A DNA stretch of 64,000 nt from Vibrio coralliilyticus ATCC BAA-450 (GCF_000176135.1 NZ_ACZN01000015.1:1-64000); one strand, 5' to 3'. Counted from the stretch's first letter, positions 16,185-23,125 are shown. Made by a program: numbers and translations. The notes: generated by a model not told the origin, from the sequence alone.

Positions 16185-16610
16185 TTACTCAAAGTAACCC
16201 TTGGAAGCAATTGCAACCGATTGAAAGTACAACCCTTCACCTTCTTCTAGGTCAGGAAGAGTTGGACGCCAGAAAGATAACTGAAGCTCTTTAAACACGT
16301 AGCTATAGCCTAACTCTGGATCAGCATGATCATAGTTACCTTCTAGCTGAACTCGTTCGAGCACATTAGCCGCTAAAGTCCTATGTACGTCAAAGCCAAA
16401 CAATGTCGTTGAAAACAACTCAGACGCAGCAGCTTCAATGAACTCAACTCTTCCTTCATTATTAAAATCTACCATGAGACCATCTAAAAAATGATGGCGA
16501 TGACCATAGATGTAATCAGAAGCTCCGATAACATTGCTCACTTCAGTTTCTGTCATACCAAGCTTGACTGGACCGATTGAGTTTCCTAGTTGAATTTCGA
16601 AAATTTCCAT
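16185..16610 (-). CDS. Cassette protein of unknown function, 141 aa
   Basis: Starts at MEIFEIQLG, behind AGGA 5 nt upstream; the longer open frame reads back through attC and is not credible. Begins with a strand, then the turn GPVKLGMTETEVSNVIG, a pattern found in several small bacterial proteins of unknown role. It continues LMVDFNNEGRVEFIEAA and a C-terminal beta segment (YVFKELQLSFWRP). Cytoplasmic, acidic. I cannot assign a function. Confidence 0.7.
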   Translation of the reverse strand: MEIFEIQLGNSIGPVKLGMTETEVSNVIGASDYIYGHRHHFLDGLMVDFNNEGRVEFIEAAASELFSTTLFGFDVHRTLAANVLERVQLEGNYDHADPELGYSYVFKELQLSFWRPTLPDLEEGEGLYFQSVAIASKGYFE

Positions 16611-16628
16611 TTTTGTCCTAAAAACACA

Positions 16629-16748
16629 TAACGCCCTGTTAAGGGGTGAGCAACGCAATACCGAAGCCGCCGCAAACCACCTTAAACACTTAAACCAACG
16701 CATAGTGAAAATGCCACGCGTTGCGAATCCCTCTTAAACAGTTTGTTA
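16629..16748 (-). repeat. attC site 28
   Basis: attC of the CCCTGTTAAGGGGTGAGCAACGCAATACC type; GTTA core 16745-16748. Confidence 0.9.
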
Positions 16749-16753
16749 TATTT

Positions 16754-17428
16754 CTATTTCGCCATTGTCAGAAAACCATTAACGATAAAAACACATACAA
16801 CACCAAACGAAATAAAAAGCAACTGGGTCATAAATACTACTCGACGGTCATATTGAAACGGCTTCATTTCACCAACCTTATAACCTGCTGCAAATGTAGG
16901 AAATGTACCTAAGTAAAGGTTTTTATGTACCATTGGCGATCTGTAATATTGCATAGCAACTCTAGGCCAGAGTCCAAAGTCCATTAATTGTTGCAAATAT
17001 CTTGGCGAGTTTTGATACATAGCTGAAAGCCCTGTACTCATGGAAATACCCCCACCAATTGACTTACGATGAACCAAAGCTTCAAAGGCCGTTTTAATTG
17101 TGGCATTTGAGTCATTGTTATAAATTTGCTCTCCTTTCCTTGCTCTCATAAAGCAGCCGCCCAGTAACAAATAAAAGAAAATGACATCTTTTACCGAAGA
17201 TGGAACTGTAATACCAAGCAATGAAAAGAACCAATCCATGGGTTGATGTACGAATGCTTTATACATGTCGAGAAGAACTTGGAACATGTACGCAAAATCG
17301 AACGATACAAAAGCAGATATAAAGTTTACAACTGCGATTGTTGCTGCTAATACTCCGCCCATAGCAAAAACGGACTTAAATGACTCTATAGCTTTCGCTA
17401 TAGATTTTTTATTGTTCTCAGAAAACAC
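16754..17428 (-). CDS. Polytopic cassette membrane protein, 224 aa
   Basis: Hydrophobic segments near residues 18-40, 43-58, 82-95 and 195-219. The central loop of about 90 residues is basic and includes MRARKGEQIYNN and a PRYLQQLMDFGLWPRVAMQYYRSP stretch. No transporter or enzyme signature. The weak leader before the ATG (AAAGTGGTG) leaves the start slightly uncertain. Function unknown. Confidence 0.68.
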   Translation of the reverse strand: MFSENNKKSIAKAIESFKSVFAMGGVLAATIAVVNFISAFVSFDFAYMFQVLLDMYKAFVHQPMDWFFSLLGITVPSSVKDVIFFYLLLGGCFMRARKGEQIYNNDSNATIKTAFEALVHRKSIGGGISMSTGLSAMYQNSPRYLQQLMDFGLWPRVAMQYYRSPMVHKNLYLGTFPTFAAGYKVGEMKPFQYDRRVVFMTQLLFISFGVVCVFIVNGFLTMAK

Positions 17429-17464
17429 AAAACACCACTTTCGTTGTAAATTTGACTAGAAATA

Positions 17465-17587
17465 TAACGCCCAATTAAGGGGTGAACAACGCCTTCGCCC
17501 AAACCTAAAGCATTGTGCCATAAACACTAAATTTGATGTAAAAGCAAAAATGCCAAGCGTTGTGAATCCCTCTTAAATTGCTTGTTA
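17465..17587 (-). repeat. attC site 29
   Basis: attC of the CCAATTAAGGGGTGAACAACGCC type; GTTA core 17584-17587. Confidence 0.9.
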
Positions 17588-17590
17588 TGT

Positions 17591-18073
17591 TTATTTTGCT
17601 ATATCTATCCACTGTCCCTGTGTTAGTTCACCTAATTTCTGCGGATTCAGCTTAAACACTGAATTAGGTGTTCCCGCTGCTGCCCAAATTTCAGAATACT
17701 GATTTAGATCTTTGTCCAAAATGGTGTGGACTGATGAATTGTGAGCAACTGGTGGTACACCGCCTATAGCGTAACCAACTTTGTCACGAACAAAAGAAGC
17801 GTCTGCTTTGGTGAGAACAATTCCTGTAGCTTCTCTGACTTTGTTAGCACACACCATGTTAGAGCCAGAGACAACAACTAGCACCGGCTCACCGGTTTCT
17901 CCATGCTTAAAGATTAACGACTTCGCTATTTGGGAAACGGTACATCCGATAGATTCAGCGGCATCGAGCGCTGTACGAGTAGAACTTGGCATTTCCTGAA
18001 CGACAAAATCTTGGCCGTTTCGAGACAAAAACTCCTGTACTTTCAATGACGAAGACTTCAATTCCTTTGACAT
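17591..18073 (-). CDS. YbaK/EbsC-family aminoacyl-tRNA deacylase
   Basis: A 160-residue YbaK/ProX domain, usual length for the family. Visible hallmarks are SIGCTVSQIAKSLIFK (the substrate-pocket Lys), VLVVVSGSNMV, VGYAIGGVPPVAH and AAAGTPNSVFKL near the C-terminus. Family members free the cell of mischarged tRNA, for example Cys- or Ala-tRNA(Pro), by hydrolysing the ester bond; some act on other substrates. GGAGG lies just upstream of the ATG. One of the few housekeeping-like enzymes in the array; which tRNA it edits cannot be told. Confidence 0.88.
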   Translation of the reverse strand: MSKELKSSSLKVQEFLSRNGQDFVVQEMPSSTRTALDAAESIGCTVSQIAKSLIFKHGETGEPVLVVVSGSNMVCANKVREATGIVLTKADASFVRDKVGYAIGGVPPVAHNSSVHTILDKDLNQYSEIWAAAGTPNSVFKLNPQKLGELTQGQWIDIAK

Positions 18074-18109
18074 ATATCCTCCTTAATCTTGCTTATTCGA
18101 CGATAAACA

Positions 18110-18229
18110 TAACGCCGCATTAAGGTGTGAGCAACGCAATACCGAAGCTTCCGCATACCACCTTAAACACTAAACGCAACGCATAGCAAAAATGCTACGC
18201 GTTGCGAATCACTCTTAAATGCTTTGTTA
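18110..18229 (-). repeat. attC site 30
   Basis: attC of the GCATTAAGGTGTGAGCAACGCAATACC type; GTTA core 18226-18229 supplies the stop of the next gene. Confidence 0.9.
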
Positions 18230-18784
18230 TGTGTTTATCAACCGACTCACTAAGATTTTACCATTACGAGAGCTTGGTAACGTTGTAGAACGAACAATAA
18301 TTTGGTCTTTATCTATTTTATCGGCTTCAACGCCTAATGTACGCACAAAAGAAAAACAACGACTTAACAAGGTAAGCATGCCTTCGTAGCTTATTTCATT
18401 CACAAATGTCCTTTTACCCATGTAAGACTTTAAATCGTTATGGGCATATAGTTTATTTCGAATTTTCTTAAGGCCTGTCGTTTTAAAATCAAGCTTAATA
18501 CTTTCTAGAGTCAGGTGAAGATCTTTCGAATAACTCCCCCCACTTAACGTAACCAGATAATCAAGGGTTAGATTGTTATCACTTCTTGTTGCTGCCGGGT
18601 CAAATAATGCACTTGTTCTACAGACAATCTCGAAGAACAACGATTCTTGAATATTCGAAAAACACTCAGGAAAGCTGTGATTCAATGCTTTGACCGATTC
18701 CTCAGAGCCAAACAATTCTTGATACAACTCTACTTTTGTCTGTATCTCTGCGATCATTTTTTCTAATCGATAAAACTCGTTCAT
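18227..18784 (-). CDS. AbiU2-like HEPN protein, 185 aa
   Basis: Starts MNEFYRLEKM behind GGAG; the longer open frame runs through attC. An all-helical protein with KKIRNKLYAHND at about residues 123-134, an R-X5-H motif followed by Asp as in the HEPN domain of AbiU2-type proteins. The region before it (FEIVCRTSALFDPAATRSDNNLTLDYL) also fits that family. AbiU2 belongs to a lactococcal abortive-infection system, so a phage-defence or RNase role is possible. No partner gene in the cassette. Stop codon comes from attC 30. Confidence 0.72.
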   Translation of the reverse strand: MNEFYRLEKMIAEIQTKVELYQELFGSEESVKALNHSFPECFSNIQESLFFEIVCRTSALFDPAATRSDNNLTLDYLVTLSGGSYSKDLHLTLESIKLDFKTTGLKKIRNKLYAHNDLKSYMGKRTFVNEISYEGMLTLLSRCFSFVRTLGVEADKIDKDQIIVRSTTLPSSRNGKILVSRLINT

Positions 18785-18799
18785 ATGTCTCCAAACACA

Positions 18800-18890
18800 T
18801 AACGCCGCATTAAGGTGTGAGCGACGCTTGGCTATACTTGAGCGAAGCGAAACTGCCAAGCGTTGCGAATCACTCTTAAATGCTTTGTTA
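18800..18890 (-). repeat. attC site 31 (shortened, 91 bp)
   Basis: Ends match the GCATTAAGGTGTGAGCGACGC type, but the central part is replaced by a short unrelated stretch (TTGGCTATACTTGAGCGAAG). Shortest attC in the window. GTTA core 18887-18890 supplies the stop of the next gene. Confidence 0.85.
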
Positions 18891-19301
18891 GTTGGTGGAC
18901 TCCAACGCATGCTGAAGACATTCAGCGCCTTTGCACCCTAGGTAAATATTTTTGCCATTAGACATCTTTAATTTCAAAGCCTTACCTATTGAGACATTGT
19001 ATAACCAACCATCTTTTAGCAAACGAACTCCAATGCCTTGATACCATTTCGTTTCATAAGACGAAATATCTACAATACTTGAAACTTCGACTTCCTTTCG
19101 AAGAAAGCCAAAACCAAAATACCAGCACACTTTATTACCACTTACCTCAACAGACATCGAGTAAAACAATGCACCGATTACAAGATTAACTGTCAACGCT
19201 ATGAGCATACTGCCAATGTGATTCGATGTTAAAACTATAATTGCACTGAGAATAGAAAGGATGACTATCAGTATCTTGTTAACTTCCGTTTGTTTATACA
19301 T
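18888..19301 (-). CDS. Membrane protein with PH-like domain, 137 aa
   Basis: Two hydrophobic segments (residues 9-26 and 29-48) precede a small beta-rich domain: VCWYFGFGFLRKEVEVSSI, GIGVRLLKDGWLYNVS, KLKMSNGKNIYLGC. This strand layout matches bacterial PH-like domains attached to a membrane hairpin. Probably inner membrane with the domain in the cytoplasm. Such proteins have no common known function. Its TAA stop is the attC core. No clear ribosome binding site beyond GGGAA. Confidence 0.75.
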   Translation of the reverse strand: MYKQTEVNKILIVILSILSAIIVLTSNHIGSMLIALTVNLVIGALFYSMSVEVSGNKVCWYFGFGFLRKEVEVSSIVDISSYETKWYQGIGVRLLKDGWLYNVSIGKALKLKMSNGKNIYLGCKGAECLQHALESTN

Positions 19302-19330
19302 TACTTTTTCGTTCCCTGTACTGAACCAAC

Positions 19331-19451
19331 TAACGCCGCGTTAATGGGCAGACAACGCTACCACAAACTTAAACCATTGTGACATAAACACTAATGCCAA
19401 ACTGTGAACCAAAACTGCCAAGCGTTGGTTGTCCGATTAAACGCTTGGTTA
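19331..19451 (-). repeat. attC site 32
   Basis: attC of the GCGTTAATGGGCAGACAACGC / AAACTGTGAA type, paired with an ORF-less cassette; GTTA core 19448-19451. Confidence 0.9.
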
Positions 19452-19809
19452 TGGAAACCTAAGACAATCAATGTACTCACCGCAAAGCGTAAGCTCATTG
19501 CGGCCACGAAACCCCATAAACCACTATGCAGCAACCACATGAAGCCCAAAGAAGAAACCTAACAGCAACGATACGGCCAATTGATACAAAGAAGGGCCGC
19601 CCCACTGGAGCCAAGATTCAGCTAATTGCCGCTGTACTAATTTCACTTGGTAAATAGATGCAAACGGCAGATTAGCATTCATGGAACACTCAAAGCGGCT
19701 TTTCACCAGAGATATAACTTTGAACCTAGTGGACATGTAAGGGTGGCAATGAAACTCGCAGCGAATGCTGAACCAACAAACCAAACAAGAACTAAATCTT
19801 GCTGCACCA
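19452..19809 (-). ncRNA. ORF-less cassette family, copy 3 (candidate structured RNA)
   Basis: Same family as copies 1, 2, 4 and 5; contains the inverted repeat CTAATTGCCG/CGGCAGATTAG and AAGCGGCTTTTCACCAGAG. On the minus strand an ATG at the crossover opens a 35-codon hydrophobic frame beginning MVQQDLVLVWFVG and ending TGG TGA; a second frame of 86 codons (19524-19784) spans the conserved block. Directly adjacent to copy 4, with one attC between. Confidence 0.5.
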
Positions 19810-19930
19810 TAACGCCGCGTTAATGGGCAAACAACGCTGCCACCAACTTAAGCCATTGTGCCATAAACACAAAAACTAAACTGTGAGCCAAAACTGCCAA
19901 GCGTTGGTTGTCCGATTAAACGCTTGGTTA
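19810..19930 (-). repeat. attC site 33
   Basis: attC of the GCGTTAATGGGCAAACAACGC / AAACTGTGAG type; GTTA core 19927-19930. It separates two ORF-less sister cassettes. Confidence 0.9.
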
Positions 19931-20287
19931 TGGAAACCTGAGACAACCACTACACTCACCGTACAATACGAGCGCTTTGCAACCACAAAACACAACAAAC
20001 TTGTATGCAGCAACCCAATGAGTCCAAAGAAGAAACCTAACAACAACGATACAGCGAACTAAAACAAAGAAGGGCCGCCCCGCTGAAGCCAAGTTTCAGG
20101 TAATTGCCGCAATACCGATATCACTTGGAAGCAGAACGCAAACGGCAGATTAGCCTTAATGAAAAACTCAAAGCGGCTTTTCACCAGAGATAAAATTTGG
20201 AACCTAGTGGACATGTGAGAATGGCTATGAAACTCACCTCTAACGCCAAACCACCAAGACAAATAACAACTAAATCTTGCTGCACCA
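19931..20287 (-). ncRNA. ORF-less cassette family, copy 4 (candidate structured RNA)
   Basis: Homologue next to copy 3. The inverted repeat is kept in the right arm but the left arm has one change (GGTAATTGCCGC). The 35-codon hydrophobic frame from the crossover ATG (MVQQDLVVICLGG, ending at TGG TGA) is open. A second frame of 67 codons (20059-20262) crosses the conserved block. Its upstream attC is of the short 18/34 type, showing it was inserted independently of its own attC neighbours. Confidence 0.5.
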
Positions 20288-20386
20288 TAACGCTTGCAAT
20301 AAGGTGTGCCACGATAAACTCACCAAGCACACTGAACTCCGAACCAAAACCGCCGAGTAAAAAGCATCACCTTGATTGCTTTGTTA
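20288..20386 (-). repeat. attC site 34 (short, distinct type)
   Basis: A 99-bp attC (CTTGCAATAAGGTGTGCCACG and CGCCGAGTAAAAAG) related to attC 18. GTTA core 20383-20386 supplies the stop of the next gene. Confidence 0.88.
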
Positions 20387-20716
20387 TGTGTCAAACTCTT
20401 CAGCAGTTGAGCTTTCTAAACTCATTGCTAAAAAACGAATTCCCGGACCCGACTCAAAATTTTGGACTTCAATCTGAGCATGTGACCACTGACGACAACT
20501 TATATCCACAATAGCCATACCTCCAAGATAACCATCGAAACCTTCTTCAATGGTTAGATTGGATACATTCATAAACTTAAATTTTCGGAAACCGCCAGCC
20601 CTATCATGAGTTGTCAGTTCGATAGAACTATTCAAAGGCTCCCAAGGGTCAATATTATATTTAAACTCAACTAAATCTGTGTTTGCGAAATCTGCAAACA
20701 TCACCTTTTTTTGCAT
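20384..20716 (-). CDS. Cassette protein of unknown function, 110 aa
   Basis: Starts at MQKKVMFADF behind GGAGG 5 nt upstream. A beta-rich soluble protein: repeated strands (VEFKYNIDPW, SSIELTTHD, FRKFKFMNVSNLTIEEG, IVDISCRQW, AQIEVQNFE) suggest a sandwich or barrel. No catalytic motif. The strand pattern with IRFLAMSLE near the end recalls Imm50-type immunity proteins, but without the SFHDA segment this is only a guess. The TAA stop is the attC core. Confidence 0.7.
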   Translation of the reverse strand: MQKKVMFADFANTDLVEFKYNIDPWEPLNSSIELTTHDRAGGFRKFKFMNVSNLTIEEGFDGYLGGMAIVDISCRQWSHAQIEVQNFESGPGIRFLAMSLESSTAEEFDT

Positions 20717-20733
20717 GTTTGCCTCCTGACACA

Positions 20734-20854
20734 TAACGCCGCGTTAATGGGCAGACAACGCTACCACATACTTAACCCATTGTGGCATAAACACTAATGC
20801 CAAACTGTGAACCAAAACTGCCAAGCGTTGGATGTCCAATTGAACGCTTGGTTA
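20734..20854 (-). repeat. attC site 35
   Basis: attC of the GCGTTAATGGGCAGACAACGC / AAACTGTGAA type, paired with an ORF-less cassette; GTTA core 20851-20854. Confidence 0.9.
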
Positions 20855-21212
20855 TGGAAGGTTAAGGCAGCCACTACACTCACAGCAAAGCATGAGCTTC
20901 TTTGCGGCCACGAAACCAAACAAACCGCTATGCAGCAACCAATTAAAGCCCGAAGAAGAAACCTACAACAGAGATACGGCCAACTAAAACTAAGAAGGGC
21001 CGCCCCACTAAAGCCAAGATTCAGCTAATTGCCGCAATTCCAAACCCACTTGGGAGCCAATTTCAAACGGCAGATTAGCCTTAACAACTTACTCAAAGCG
21101 GCTTTTCACCAGAGAGCAAAATTTGGAATCAAGTGATTGAGCAAAAACTGCTTTGAAACACGCAGCGAGCGATAAACCAACAAGCCAAACAAGAATAAAC
21201 TTTGCTGCACCA
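20855..21212 (-). ncRNA. ORF-less cassette family, copy 5 (candidate structured RNA)
   Basis: Most diverged member. The conserved nucleotides GGGCCGCCCCACTAAAGCCAAG, CTAATTGCCGC, ACGGCAGATTAGC and AAGCGGCTTTTCACCAGAG are intact, yet the reading frame open in copies 1, 3 and 4 has stop codons after the SRFE position and inside the WLQW position. This is the best evidence that the conserved part acts as DNA or RNA rather than protein. A 35-codon frame from the crossover ATG is open but shifted in the middle. Confidence 0.5.
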
Positions 21213-21333
21213 TAACGCCGCGTTAATGGGCAGGCAACGCTACCACAAATTTAAATCATTGTGGCATAAACACTAAAGCTAAACTGTGAGCCAAAACTGT
21301 CAAGCGTTAACTGTCCAATTGAACGCTTGGTTA
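21213..21333 (-). repeat. attC site 36
   Basis: attC of the GCGTTAATGGGCAGGCAACGC / AAACTGTGAG type; GTTA core 21330-21333; partner of the duplicated 116-residue gene cassette. Confidence 0.9.
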
Positions 21334-21341
21334 TGTGGAGA

Positions 21342-21692
21342 CTAGCTCCACTTTTGCAACGCACAATCTAATGCCTTTAGAACTCTTTTACGATTGGATG
21401 TTTTGTTTAAGCCTTTTGGTAATTTACAATACCAAGGATGCCAAAAATGTTCAGATGGTGGGTGAGAGTCACGCGTTGAGGGATGAACTTTCTGCACAAA
21501 ATACGCTTTGCATTCAATGATCTGCTCAATACTGACAAATTGAAATGTAAAACCACATACGTTGACAAAGTAAACCCATTGCTCCAAAAGGTTATCCCTA
21601 CTTTTCTTTACAGGTACACCACCTTCATTATATGAGCTCATGAAATCAGAGTGCACTTTAGGGTCCGCTAACTCTCGCCATATTTTACTCAT
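21342..21692 (-). CDS. Cassette protein of unknown function, 116 aa (copy 2 of 2)
   Basis: Paralogue of the gene at 15695-16045, with 111 of 116 residues identical. The aromatic/Cys/His cluster (SEHFWHPWYCKLPK) and basic tail are conserved; changes are scattered. Start at MSKIWREL, behind GGAG; a longer frame would translate attC. Both copies sit beside the same attC type, so the whole cassette was copied and then diverged in protein sequence. Confidence 0.75.
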   Translation of the reverse strand: MSKIWRELADPKVHSDFMSSYNEGGVPVKKSRDNLLEQWVYFVNVCGFTFQFVSIEQIIECKAYFVQKVHPSTRDSHPPSEHFWHPWYCKLPKGLNKTSNRKRVLKALDCALQKWS

Positions 21693-21704
21693 ACTTTCTC
21701 CACA

Positions 21705-21824
21705 TAACGCTCTGTTAAGGGGTGAGCAACGCAATACTGATGCCTCTGAAAACCACCTTAATCACTAAAACCAACGCATAGTGAAAATGCCACGCGTTGC
21801 GAATCCCTCTTGAACAGTTTGTTA
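21705..21824 (-). repeat. attC site 37
   Basis: attC of the CTCTGTTAAGGGGTGAGCAACGCAATACTG type, nearly identical to attC 4; GTTA core 21821-21824. Confidence 0.9.
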
Positions 21825-21828
21825 AGTG

Positions 21829-22386
21829 CTAATTTCGACTTATTCTTCTGGTAGTCAATACAACATCCTCCAAGCGAGAAGTGTTGGCTTTTAAGGCTCG
21901 ATAAGTGTTGTCTGATATTGCTTCAAAATTATAACCGCGATCTTCTAGGGTCTGCCTAATATAGTCGTAACATTCATCGAAACTACCAAAGTAACGATTG
22001 CTAACATCGTTGAGAAACCTAACCATTTCTGCATCGTTGGAGTCTATAGTAAAATTAATAACTTGGTTACCTGCATTATCACGTTTGTTTAGGTAGTAAA
22101 GGATGATTGGTACTATAACTCCGGCAACAGGCAATATGTCCGATATAACCAGTTCTATACTACCCTCTTTAAACTCCTTTACTTTAATGTCCTTGTTGTG
22201 CTTTTTATAATAGGAACCAAGTGAGTTTCTATTCAGATAAGATTTGTCTATATTTTTTGCAGTCTTTAGCTTGGAGTCCTTGCTCACATCTTGAGACTCT
22301 TCGATTAGACTAGCGACAACACTCAACCTAAGAAGATCGAGTGAAAAAAAGCTTAATTCGTATAATGTCGGTTCATCGACATTCAT
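21829..22386 (-). CDS. Single-TM cassette protein, about 185 aa
   Basis: A helical N-terminal part is followed by KEGSIELVISDILPVAG and a hydrophobic segment (VAGVIVPIILYYL, about residues 86-100), then a charged NKRDN stop and a 85-residue soluble domain ending in RRISRN. The GSIEL strand running into a membrane helix is a recurrent layout in bacterial proteins of unknown function. Start set at the ATG for MNVDEPTL with AAGAG upstream; a GTG six codons earlier is an alternative. No family recognised. Confidence 0.68.
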   Translation of the reverse strand: MNVDEPTLYELSFFSLDLLRLSVVASLIEESQDVSKDSKLKTAKNIDKSYLNRNSLGSYYKKHNKDIKVKEFKEGSIELVISDILPVAGVIVPIILYYLNKRDNAGNQVINFTIDSNDAEMVRFLNDVSNRYFGSFDECYDYIRQTLEDRGYNFEAISDNTYRALKANTSRLEDVVLTTRRISRN

Positions 22387-22440
22387 TTTTACTCTTAGAT
22401 CCACTTTATATCTTTTAACCTATTGTTTTTGATAAGCACT

Positions 22441-22561
22441 TAACGCCGCATTAAGGTGTGAGCAACGCTACCACAAACCTAACCATACCACCGTAAATAC
22501 GAAACCCAACGATGGCGCCCAAAATGCCGAGCGTTGGGAATCACTCTTAAATGCTTTGTTA
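22441..22561 (-). repeat. attC site 38 (rightmost)
   Basis: attC of the GCATTAAGGTGTGAGCAACGCTACC / CCAACGATGG type; GTTA core 22558-22561 supplies the stop of the last gene at the right end. Confidence 0.9.
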
Positions 22562-22951
22562 TGTGTTTGCCAAAAATAGTAAAGGTGACAATACAAAAAA
22601 TACGCACCCAAACAGAAAAAAGTAAAAGAATAACAGGAAAACTATTTCTGAAAGAGTTTTTCCAACTTTGGCGACCGACTCACCTGCGTCCGTTGCAGCA
22701 ATTTTTACTGCAATTGGGCCGGTTAAGATGACTTTCTTTCTTGAGAAAAACTTCGCCGAAATCATACCCAAGACAAACAACAAGTAAATGCTAAATGCCG
22801 GAGCAACTAATAGTTCGTTCAATGAAGCTATCACCGACGCGATAAATGCAAATAAAACCATCGAAATGAAGGATATTGCCCAAATACTCAATATTGAAAA
22901 CTTGTTAAAGTAAGCAAACTTCTCAGCCAACAACTTGGGAAGGTAGTACAT
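22559..22951 (-). CDS. Small polytopic membrane protein, 130 aa; first cassette at the attI-proximal edge
   Basis: Three hydrophobic regions (about residues 22-44, 50-68 and 100-128) joined by short loops; the loop FFSRKKVILTGPIAVKIAATDAGESVAKVGK would be cytoplasmic. No family recognised. It is the rightmost cassette, so by integron logic the most recently inserted or the one closest to any promoter. AGAGGA precedes the ATG. Its left boundary is attC 38 and its right boundary is the lone GTTATGTG core. Confidence 0.72.
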   Translation of the reverse strand: MYYLPKLLAEKFAYFNKFSILSIWAISFISMVLFAFIASVIASLNELLVAPAFSIYLLFVLGMISAKFFSRKKVILTGPIAVKIAATDAGESVAKVGKTLSEIVFLLFFYFFLFGCVFFVLSPLLFLANT

Positions 22952-22966
22952 AATAATCCTCTTTTA

Positions 22967-22974
22967 CACATAAC
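22967..22974 (-). other. Right-hand array boundary: lone recombination core (attI-like or secondary site)
   Basis: Minus-strand GTTATGTG, the core expected at an attI or attC crossover, lies upstream of the first cassette gene. The DNA to its right has no attC-like paired boxes and no integrase gene. It therefore marks either a degenerate attI or a secondary-site insertion. Confidence 0.55.
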
Positions 22975-23125
22975 ATTTGTATACTACGCATGCTCATTTC
23001 TAAATGCCCGATTTTCAACAAATCTCCCTGATTCCTCTACAGAAAGATTGAAATAACGCCTGAACAAAACGCGCATGCGCACTTTGGTTGCGTAGTATCT
23101 CTTCACCAACTCACCTAACCCGTTG

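Larger units (their letters stand above)
1..22974 (-). mobile_element. Sedentary chromosomal integron cassette array (superintegron segment), 38 cassettes
   Basis: Thirty-eight attC sites spaced 0.4-1.0 kb apart, all in the same orientation, each lying just 3' of a minus-strand gene or an ORF-less segment. Read on the minus strand each site starts TAAC.AA and ends GGCGTTA, with internal CAACGC/GCGTTG boxes, as in Vibrio attC sites. Genes start a few bases after one site's GTTA and stop at or just before the next. The array is cut by the left window edge. Its right edge is the GTTA core at 22971-22974. No integrase gene or transposase is present. All genes read leftward, so cassettes nearest the expected attI are those at the right. 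Confidence 0.95.

Noticed and set aside
8014-21028. Plus-strand frames starting inside attC (8014-8235, 13308-13640, 20807-21028) with similar proteins
   Set aside because: They recur only because they are antisense to the homologous ORF-less cassettes and their attC sites. They start within attC without a ribosome site and run against all real genes.
14454-21734. Longer starts reading MRCSPLNRAL or similar for several cassette genes
   Set aside because: These residues are translated attC sequence. Start codons just downstream have good ribosome binding sites and give sensible proteins.
1-22974. CRISPR array
   Set aside because: The repeats are 91-123 bp, spaced by genes of variable length, and have attC box structure; no short repeat/spacer pattern is present.
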